This document shows, piece after piece, positions 1-4,587 of a DNA stretch of 5,976 nucleotides (position 1 is its first letter; the number at the start of each line of letters is the position of its first letter). A program made the position numbers and the translations under genes. The notes below the pieces were generated by a model. The model was given only the letters and a program-made list of their open reading frames with translations. It searched no databases and was not told where the DNA came from. Source of the DNA: an uncultured Verrucomicrobiota bacterium (lineage in GTDB: Bacteria; Verrucomicrobiota; Verrucomicrobiia; Chthoniobacterales; SZAS-18); assembly GCA_937873255.1 (NCBI GenBank), contig CALMVM010000416.1:1-5976 (forward strand), read 5' to 3'.

Positions 1-1
1 G

Positions 2-58
2 CACCGCAAGGTGCGTTACCGAGGGCTGGCCAAGAACACCGCGCAACTACACACCTGA
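2..58 (+). pseudogene. C-terminal remnant of an IS5-type DDE transposase
   Basis: Reading from base 2 gives HRKVRYRGLAKNTAQLHT and then TGA. The string KVRYRGLAKNTAQLHTLF is typical of the extreme C-terminus of IS5-group (DDE, IS4/IS5-like) transposases, where about ten more residues usually follow HT. Here the reading frame stops at TGA 56-58, and that TGA is the first three bases of an IS3-type terminal repeat. The gene was therefore probably interrupted by the neighbouring IS3 element rather than ending naturally. Only 18 residues are visible and the rest lies left of the window. The family assignment rests on this short but distinctive motif. Confidence 0.7.
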
Positions 59-80
59 GATTGCCCGGATAAAGTAGACA
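56..80 (+). repeat. Putative left terminal inverted repeat of the IS3-family element
   Basis: The sequence starts TGAGATTGCCCGGATAAAGT and continues to GACA at 80. IS3-family ends begin with TG, and in this subgroup they often have a TGA...CCCGG.AAAAGT.GAC pattern. It lies 30 bp before the orfA start codon, where a left end is expected. The matching right end is not in the window because the element is truncated, so the repeat cannot be confirmed by pairing. Confidence 0.6.
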
Positions 81-109
81 GCGGCTCGGGGTGGAGGCAG
101 ATCAACCCC

Positions 110-466
110 ATGAGCAGCGAAGCAGGCAACAACAGAACGGGCGCGAGTCATCGTCCCTACGACGAGGCGTTCAAGCGGGCAGCGGTCGCCCAGTGGCAAA
201 GCGGGGTGCCGGCCAGCCGGGTCGCCCAAGGCCTGGGCATCACCACGGAGAGCCTGCGCACGTGGCGACGGCAGTTCGCCGGGACGCAGGCCGAGTCGGC
301 CGCGCCGACGGCGGGCAAGCTGCCCGCCATCGCGCCGAGCGCGCAGGAACTACAGGCCGAGGTGCGCCGGCTGCGCGCCCAGCTCCAGAGTGTGACCAAC
401 CAGCGCGACATTTTAAAAAAGGCCGTCGGGATCTTCGCCGGCCCAAACGGGAGCGTTTCGCCGTGA
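110..466 (+). CDS. IS3-family transposase OrfA (helix-turn-helix subunit)
   Basis: This 118-residue protein has the standard OrfA architecture. A basic helix-turn-helix covers about residues 16-56 (YDEAFKRAAVAQWQSG, then SRVAQGLGITTESLRTWRRQF) and binds the element ends. A leucine-zipper-like coiled coil spans about residues 78-105 (ELQAEVRRLRAQLQ) and ends in the hallmark QRDILKKAVGIFA. ATG 110 is preceded by GGAGG at 93-97, a rather long spacing of 12. The length is slightly above the usual 90-110, with an alanine/proline-rich linker at about 58-77. Alone, OrfA acts as a regulator; the active transposase is the OrfAB fusion made by frameshifting at 415-421. Since orfB is broken here, this copy can at most produce OrfA and a short fusion. 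Confidence 0.88.
   Translation: MSSEAGNNRTGASHRPYDEAFKRAAVAQWQSGVPASRVAQGLGITTESLRTWRRQFAGTQAESAAPTAGKLPAIAPSAQELQAEVRRLRAQLQSVTNQRDILKKAVGIFAGPNGSVSP
415..421 (+). promoter_or_regulatory. Programmed -1 frameshift slippery site (A AAA AAG)
   Basis: In the orfA frame the codons read TTA AAA AAG GCC. The heptamer A AAA AAG lets both the P-site and A-site tRNAs slip back one base. Reading then continues from GGC at 421 into the orfB frame as GRRDLRRPKRERFAVIEAM. Frame 110 to frame 91 is a -1 change, as IS3 elements require. The site falls exactly at the ILKK codons, its usual place in the family. Confidence 0.8.
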
Positions 467-606
467 TCGAAGCCATGGAAGACGCTTACCCCGTGGCCGA
501 CCTGTGCGCGGCCTTCGACGTGTCGCGGGCGGGCTTTTACGCTTGGCGTCAACGCGGGCCGAGTGCGCGGGATCGTGCCGACGCCGGCTGCCAAGCACCA
601 CATTAA
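421..606 (+). pseudogene. Truncated IS3-family OrfB (N-terminal fragment)
   Basis: In the -1 frame after the slippery site the sequence reads RERFAVIEAMEDAYPV, then LCAAFDVSRAGFYAWRQRGP. This matches the N-terminal segment of OrfB (HTH_21-like region, with the well-known VS.AGFYAW.QR pattern). Similarity ends at SARDRADA, a few codons of unrelated sequence follow (GCQAPH), and TAA occurs at 604-606. The rve/DDE integrase core is completely missing, so the fragment is non-functional. Confidence 0.8.
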
Positions 607-822
607 TCAGCGGCTCCCTAGCGGGGTGCCGTTGTATTTTGCGATCTCAGCAGTAAACATTGCAGGACTGTCGCCACCAGTATCGAGCTTGTCCGTCCAG
701 ACAGCGAATGAGGACCAACCGTTTTCTTTCCTGTAGGCTGGCGGTCCCAGCAATTCCTCTAGCGAAGACTCCCTCGCGTCTTTGTTGATCGCATTGAGCA
801 ACTGTTCCTTCGTGAACGTGCC
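607..822 (-). pseudogene. 3' remnant of an unrecognised small protein gene
   Basis: On the minus strand about 70 residues read like a genuine protein: FTKEQLLNAINKD, SSLEELLGPPAYRKENGW, SSFAVWTDKLD and SPAMFTAEIAKYNG, ending at TGA 607-609. I do not recognise the family. The frame stays open upstream to a GTG at 999 (130 codons). However, the first 50-60 residues are unusually rich in Arg, Ser and Thr, lack a ribosome binding site, and lie opposite a transposase tail encoded on the plus strand. I infer that the native 5' end was lost when that element inserted, and that the long form is accidental. If a product is made, GTG 999 or ATG 933 would be the start. The 3' end directly abuts the truncated IS3 element. 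Confidence 0.45.
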
Positions 823-859
823 AGCGGCGGAAGCGTGGCGAGAAGGGGCGACTGAAGCG

Positions 860-1038
860 GTGATCCGTGTCAGTGTCACTGAGGTGCGCCGCTTCTTCGT
901 CGCGCTGCTTTGGGGAACGGCGCGCGCGCTCATCGCCCAGGTGCTGCGCTGGAGCAACTGGCGACGCCACCACCAAAAGCCCTCGCCAAGCTCTTTCACT
1001 ACAAAACAAGGAATGCTCTTGCCTATCTACAACTGTAA
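860..1038 (+). pseudogene. Frameshifted C-terminal remnant of an IS701/IS4-like DDE transposase
   Basis: The plus strand reads VSVTEVRRFFVALLWGTARA followed by LIAQVLRWSNWRRHHQ. This matches the pattern of IS701/IS4-type transposase C-termini (VPEVRRLL...W...VL.WS.WRRRHQ.RA..HY). After CAAAAG at 974-979 the expected ending continues one frame back as ALAKLFHYKTRNALAYLQL and stops at TAA 1036-1038. A single base seems to be missing in the A run, so the gene is frameshifted as well as lacking its 5' part. The upstream limit is uncertain: similarity is clear only from about 860, although the frame is open from 782. It runs antisense to the start of the unknown minus-strand frame at 607-999. The exact IS family is a judgement from motif shape. 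Confidence 0.55.
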
Positions 1039-1043
1039 TATTA

Positions 1044-1161
1044 GAGGTGGATGGTGCTCTCCGAGCGGCATTGGTTTCCTGTACGCCGCAGGCGTCTCGA
1101 GTAGATAGGCGGCTGCGCCGCGAGCACTTACCAATGCCGCTCGGAGAGCGCCATCCACCTC
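1044..1161. repeat. 118-bp palindromic (MITE/REP-like) element with 32-bp arms
   Basis: The left arm 1044-1075 and right arm 1130-1161 are inverted copies of each other with one difference in 32: T at 1055 in the left arm stands where the right-arm complement has C. The 54-bp centre contains two smaller perfect hairpins, ACGCC-GCA-GGCGT at 1083-1095 and GCGGC-TGC-GCCGC at 1109-1121, with CTCGAG at 1096-1101 between them. Folded, it forms a long stem capped by two short hairpins. It has no coding capacity. The right arm shares its last two bases with the mcsB stop codon (TGA, complement of 1160-1162), so it is placed exactly at the 3' end of that gene. This fits an extragenic palindromic repeat or a small non-autonomous transposon. 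It might also stabilise or end the mcsB mRNA, though no T-run typical of an intrinsic terminator follows. Confidence 0.85.
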
Positions 1162-2272
1162 AATCTTTCGCACCTTCCTTGCCGTGGCCGTTGGAGGTGC
1201 CTTTGGAAAGGTCGGGCGCGGGAAAATTGCGGAGCTTGCCGCGCACGATTTCCGCGCGTAAGGCGTCGCGTTCGTCGGCGCTGAGCTTTTGCTGGCTGTT
1301 CTTTTGCAGGTGCGCGGGCTGCGTTTCCATGAACAGTTCGTCCGCCGGGAGCCGGAAAGCCGACGGGAAAAACCCGAGGTCCACGCCGAGGCGGATCAAC
1401 GACAGGAAGTTGAGCGCCTCCTTGCTGTTCATCGAAAACGCGTGGCTCAAAATCCCGTACGCGCGCCCGATCTGATCGACGAGCATCGTGCGCTTTTTTT
1501 CGAGGAGCGTCTGCCGCGCCGAACGCTCGTGCTCGATGATCTGCTCAATCACCTTGCCCAGGCGATTGATGATGTCTTCCTCTTTTTCGCCGAGCGTGGT
1601 CTGGTTGGAGACTTGGAAGAGGTTGCCCATCGCCTCCGTGCCCTCGCCGTAGAGTCCGCGCACGGCGAGGCCGATCTTGTTCACGGCCTGGATGACCTTG
1701 TTGATGTTCTCGTCGAGCACGAGCGCGGGCAGGTGCAGCATCGCCGAAGCGCGCATCCCGGTGCCGACGTTGGTCGGGCAGGCGGTCAGGTAACCCAACT
1801 GCGGGCTATAGGCGAATTCGAGCGTGTCCTCCAGGGCGTTGTCGGCCTTGTTGGCGAGCTTGTAGGCGTTCTTGAGTTGGAAGCCGCAGCGGATCGCCTG
1901 CATGCGCAGGTGGTCTTCCTCGTTGATCATGATGCTCAGCGTCTGCTGGCGGTTCATGACGACGGCGCTGCCGATGCCCTTGGCGGCGTGTTCGCGGCTG
2001 ATGAGGTGGCGTTCGACGAGCACCTGTTTTTCCAACGCCGAGAGGTCCTGGAGATATTCGGTGAACGCGTCGTCCATCTCGCCGAGCGACTCGACCTGGG
2101 GTTTGAGTTGTTCGAGGATGGCGATGCGGTCGGCCTTCTTGGCCCAACCGGGGAAGGGGAGATCGCGCAGGTTGCGCGCGAGGCGCACGCGGCTGCTGAT
2201 AACGATGTCGTGGTGCGGACCGTCGGTGCGCATCCATTCGCCGGGGGAAGCGATGAGGCTGGAAAATTTCAT
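1160..2272 (-). CDS. mcsB: Protein arginine kinase McsB
   Basis: McsB is a cytoplasmic kinase of the ATP:guanido phosphotransferase family that transfers phosphate from ATP to arginine side chains of proteins; in Bacillus this marks them for ClpCP. The 370-residue protein has the family signatures. These are DIVISSRVRLARNL (22-35), the NEEDHLRMQ segment (117-125) with the catalytic-type Glu pair 118/119, CPTNVGTGMRAS (165-176) with active-site Cys165, and RAYGILSHAFSM (270-281). RDALRA at 335-340 matches the RDxxRA phosphoarginine-binding motif that separates McsB from creatine and arginine kinases. ATG 2272 gives the usual N-terminus (MKFSSLIASPGEWM) but has no clear Shine-Dalgarno. GTG 2308 would add 12 residues and has AGGAT at 2316-2320, so that start is possible. 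The gene follows the exported-protein gene after 66 bp and ends in the palindromic repeat. Confidence 0.93.
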   Translation of the reverse strand: MKFSSLIASPGEWMRTDGPHHDIVISSRVRLARNLRDLPFPGWAKKADRIAILEQLKPQVESLGEMDDAFTEYLQDLSALEKQVLVERHLISREHAAKGIGSAVVMNRQQTLSIMINEEDHLRMQAIRCGFQLKNAYKLANKADNALEDTLEFAYSPQLGYLTACPTNVGTGMRASAMLHLPALVLDENINKVIQAVNKIGLAVRGLYGEGTEAMGNLFQVSNQTTLGEKEEDIINRLGKVIEQIIEHERSARQTLLEKKRTMLVDQIGRAYGILSHAFSMNSKEALNFLSLIRLGVDLGFFPSAFRLPADELFMETQPAHLQKNSQQKLSADERDALRAEIVRGKLRNFPAPDLSKGTSNGHGKEGAKD

Positions 2273-2338
2273 GGCTGGGAAAAGACGTGGCAATGGATGG
2301 CAGGCCACACAACTTATCCTACTCCGAAACGCGTAGAA

Positions 2339-2899
2339 TTAGTTAATTCCAGCATACAAGATAAGACGGTCGTGTAACTTGACAGAGAATTTGTTCCTGT
2401 TAGCCAACAAGAATTCGTCGAAGTGTCCGGGAGGATACTCTTCGATCTTTGCGACCGCCGAGGCCGCAAGACCCAATTTTTTCTCGTCCTCCGATTTCTC
2501 TATAAAATCGAGAAGATAAGGAATTGCTGGCTCGCCGAGTTTCATTAGAGCCCCTTTGACTGGGTAGAAGTATTTACCTTCCTCTTCTGCCTCCGCCTTC
2601 AAATCAAGGCGCTCGAACAAGGCGCTCATAGCCTCGGGCGTTTGCATTTTTGCCATCTCGAGTGCGGCCGCATAACGCGCCGACCCAGCGACGGTGGTAT
2701 CGTCGAGAATCAATTTGCATGCAGCGAGTTTTTCCTCTGTAGAAAAATTGTTTGAGATGGCTTGCACCTGTCGAGCCGCCAATTGGGTTCGCAGAATACG
2801 CTTTTGTATTTCCGAATGTGATGTGGAACTTGCCTGCTGCCCCGAGCAGCGAGACAAGCTGAGCAAAAACAGCCCGGTGAAAAGCAGAAAATATCTCAT
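2339..2899 (-). CDS. Exported HEAT-like helical protein, possible lipoprotein, between mcsA and mcsB
   Basis: I do not recognise a named family for this 186-residue protein. Residues 1-17 form a signal peptide (MRYFLLFTGLFLLSLSR) followed by Cys18. The LSRC sequence is a poor lipobox because of Arg at -1, so lipidation is uncertain, but export is likely. After a Ser/Gln-rich linker the rest is helical. Segments such as ARYAAALEMAKM (74-85) and GALMKLGEPAIPYLLDFIEK (116-135), followed by KLGLAASAVAKIEE, resemble paired helices of HEAT/armadillo-type repeats, which usually mediate protein contacts. It starts 22 bp after the mcsA stop and ends 66 bp before mcsB, so it is probably cotranscribed. 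Its base composition is clearly lower in G+C than its neighbours: 2341-2400 has 23 G/C in 60, and 2521-2580 has 30 in 60. That suggests later acquisition. A role in arginine phosphorylation is not supported by the sequence, and its location outside the cytoplasm argues against a direct one. Confidence 0.8.
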   Translation of the reverse strand: MRYFLLFTGLFLLSLSRCSGQQASSTSHSEIQKRILRTQLAARQVQAISNNFSTEEKLAACKLILDDTTVAGSARYAAALEMAKMQTPEAMSALFERLDLKAEAEEEGKYFYPVKGALMKLGEPAIPYLLDFIEKSEDEKKLGLAASAVAKIEEYPPGHFDEFLLANRNKFSVKLHDRLILYAGIN

Positions 2900-2920
2900 T
2901 AAATCTACACAAAGAACACC

Positions 2921-3478
2921 TCAATTCCCCATCTGTCCCGATAGCCGCCGGATCTGGTCGCGCAGGCTGGCGGCGTTCTCGTAGTCCTCGTCGCGCACGG
3001 CCTTTTGCAGGTTGTCCTGCAAGCTTTTCATCCGCTCGGTGATCTCCTTGCGGCGGGCGAGCGCCACGGGCATCTTGCCGGTGTGGTGCGTGCCCTTGTG
3101 CATCGCTTTCAGCAGGCTGCCCAGGCTCTCGGTAAACGTCTGGTAACACTCGCTGCAACCCAGCCGCCCGGTCTTCTTGAAATCCGCCTGCGTGAACCCG
3201 CACACCGGGCACTTCGCCGCCGTGACGACCGTGGTCGTCTCGCCGCTGGATTCGCCGCTGCCGTGGGCGACGGCAGGTTTCTCGGTCTCCGTGCTCGTGC
3301 CGAGGCCGGCGAGGAGTTCGGTCAGGGCGAACCCGGTCGGATCATCGACGCCGCGATCCTTCGAGCAGGATTTGCAGAGGTTGACCTTCTGCATCTTGCC
3401 ACCGACGATTTGCGTCAGGAATACCTCGGCTTCGTTTGACTGGCAAACGTCGCACTGGATGATGTTCGAGCCGGGCAT
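2921..3478 (-). CDS. mcsA: McsA, zinc-binding activator of protein arginine kinase (UVR domain)
   Basis: McsA binds and activates McsB. The 185-residue protein has four CxxC pairs, CDVC 9-12, CKSC 35-38, CPVC 90-93 and CSEC 108-111, which form two likely zinc-binding units. They are separated by a Ser/Thr/Glu-rich linker at about 61-86. The C-terminal UvrB/UvrC-type motif at about 153-178 reads LQKAVRDEDYENAASLRDQI and then RRL. Length and domain order fit Bacillus McsA. ATG 3478 is 13 bp after the ilvE stop codon and lacks a good Shine-Dalgarno, so translational coupling with ilvE is plausible. The stop is 22 bp before the exported-protein gene, which separates mcsA from its partner mcsB. 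No ctsR or clpC is in the window. Alternative UVR proteins exist, but the CxxC pattern and the nearby mcsB make McsA the best call. Confidence 0.9.
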   Translation of the reverse strand: MPGSNIIQCDVCQSNEAEVFLTQIVGGKMQKVNLCKSCSKDRGVDDPTGFALTELLAGLGTSTETEKPAVAHGSGESSGETTTVVTAAKCPVCGFTQADFKKTGRLGCSECYQTFTESLGSLLKAMHKGTHHTGKMPVALARRKEITERMKSLQDNLQKAVRDEDYENAASLRDQIRRLSGQMGN

Positions 3479-3491
3479 CGGTGAAACTGGG

Positions 3492-4454
3492 TCAGTAGGG
3501 CGACGCCGCCGTCTCGACCAGACCCACTGCGGAGGTACCTTCCTCCAGGCCGGAAAGATTCGGGGGAACGGGAGCCGCTTCCTGCTCGAAAATCGGCGTT
3601 CCGGTCGTCGATGTCAAACGGCGGAAGCCATCCAGCAGGCGCGCAGTCACTTGCCCCGGCTTGCCGTCGCCGATGGGACGCGAATCCACGTTGACCACCG
3701 CGATGAGTTCGGCCCCGGTGCCCGTCAGGAAACACTCGTCGGCCACGAACACGTCGTAGCGCGTCAACTCCGTCACCACCACCGGGATGCCGAGTTCGAC
3801 GGCGATGTCCAGCACCGCCCCGCGCGTGATGCCGCGCAGGCTGCCGGCGCTCACCGGCGGGGTGAACAGCGTGCCACGCTTGATGATGAAAACGTTGTCC
3901 GCCGTGCACTCCGCGATGTAGCCCTGTTCGTTGAGCATCAGGGCCTCGGCGGCGTTGGCCTGATGCGCCTCGATCTTGGCCATGATGTTGTTGAGGTAGT
4001 TCAGGCTCTTGACGGCCGGGGGCAGCGCCGCTTGGCTCATGCGCCGCGTCGCGCAGGTGATGATGTCGAGCCCCTTTTTATAAAGCTCGTCCGAATACAG
4101 CTTGATCGTGGCGGCGATGATGATGACCGACGCTTTCGGACACAGGCGCGGGTTGATGCCAAGATCGCCCACGCCGCGCGTGACAACGAGGCGCACGTAG
4201 CCGTCGCGCAGGTTGTTGGCGCGGATCGTGGCGAGCAGGTCGGCGGTCATTTGCTCCTTGCCGACCGGGATTTCCAGACAGATCACGCGCGCCGAATCGT
4301 ACAGGCGGTCGATGTGCTCCTCCAGCTTGAACACCCGGCCGTTGTACATGCGGATACCCTCGAACACGCCGTCGCCGTAGAGCAGGCCGTGGTCGAAAAC
4401 GGAGATTTTGGCGTCAGCTTCGTCGAGGAGTTGGCCGTCAATGTGGATTTTCAT
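3492..4454 (-). CDS. ilvE: Branched-chain amino acid aminotransferase (class IV, PLP-dependent)
   Basis: This fold-type IV aminotransferase probably interconverts branched-chain amino acids and 2-oxo acids with glutamate/2-oxoglutarate in the cytoplasm. The N-terminus DAKISVFDHGLLYGDGVFEG (14-33) is diagnostic. The PLP-binding lysine is Lys149 in VKSLNYLNNIMAKIEA. E182 in AECTADNVF, GSLRGITRGAVLD (204-216) and FLTGTGAELIAV (242-253) are the other conserved blocks. ATG 4454 is chosen because family proteins start MKI.IDG there. The frame is open 60 codons further upstream to 4634, but only through heptad repeat sequence, so that extension is rejected. The core ends at about residue 288, and a further 30 or so residues rich in Pro, Glu and Ala are not typical. 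D-amino acid transaminase is a related possibility, but the N-terminal block favours IlvE. mcsA begins 13 bp downstream. Confidence 0.88.
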   Translation of the reverse strand: MKIHIDGQLLDEADAKISVFDHGLLYGDGVFEGIRMYNGRVFKLEEHIDRLYDSARVICLEIPVGKEQMTADLLATIRANNLRDGYVRLVVTRGVGDLGINPRLCPKASVIIIAATIKLYSDELYKKGLDIITCATRRMSQAALPPAVKSLNYLNNIMAKIEAHQANAAEALMLNEQGYIAECTADNVFIIKRGTLFTPPVSAGSLRGITRGAVLDIAVELGIPVVVTELTRYDVFVADECFLTGTGAELIAVVNVDSRPIGDGKPGQVTARLLDGFRRLTSTTGTPIFEQEAAPVPPNLSGLEEGTSAVGLVETAASPY

Positions 4455-4457
4455 AAG

Positions 4458-4491
4458 TCGGAACGCGGAACTCGGAACGCGGAACTCGGAA
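4458..4491. repeat. Heptad repeat cluster (CGGAACK units), left copy
   Basis: TCGGAACGCGGAAC at 4458-4471 is repeated exactly at 4472-4485 and followed by a partial TCGGAA. Seen at finer scale, it is five 7-bp units, CGGAACG or CGGAACT with a last degenerate unit. It begins four bases upstream of the ilvE start codon and so forms the immediate leader of that gene. It is inverted relative to the cluster at 4591-4620: 13 bp at 4459-4471 pair perfectly with 4604-4616. Confidence 0.85.
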
Positions 4492-4587
4492 GGCAGAGAA
4501 CCAGCAAAGGGGCGTCGGCCTGGAATAAAGCAGGAAATTCCCGGCTTTGCCACCGGCATTGCGTGCCCTGCCGCTGGCATTTTGCCG

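Larger units (their letters stand above)
56..606 (+). mobile_element. Truncated IS3-family insertion sequence (left part)
   Basis: This is the left end of an IS3-family element. It has a terminal repeat at 56-80, a complete orfA, a -1 frameshift signal at 415-421 and the start of orfB. A full orfB would run about 270-300 codons and carry the DDE catalytic domain. Here it ends after about 60 codons and the right terminal repeat is absent. Recognisable orfB similarity fades after SARDRADA, so the deletion or replacement junction is probably between about 585 and 606. The element cannot move on its own. On its left it sits directly in an IS5-type transposase tail, which indicates insertion of one element into another. 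Confidence 0.8.

Noticed and set aside
1044..1161. Intrinsic (Rho-independent) terminator for mcsB
   Set aside because: The hairpin arms are far longer than a terminator stem, the loop is structured and no T-run follows on the mcsB strand, so a repeat element is the better description.
2273..2338. Promoter for mcsB in the gap after the exported-protein gene
   Set aside because: The 66 bp are not short enough to exclude one, but I found no convincing -35/-10 pair. Cotranscription with the upstream genes is the simpler reading.
1289..2377. Long plus-strand open frame of 362 codons opposite mcsB
   Set aside because: It is antisense to a clearly recognisable mcsB with all catalytic motifs. Its own product is rich in Glu, Arg, Val and His with no family signature, as expected for the complement of a G+C-rich gene.
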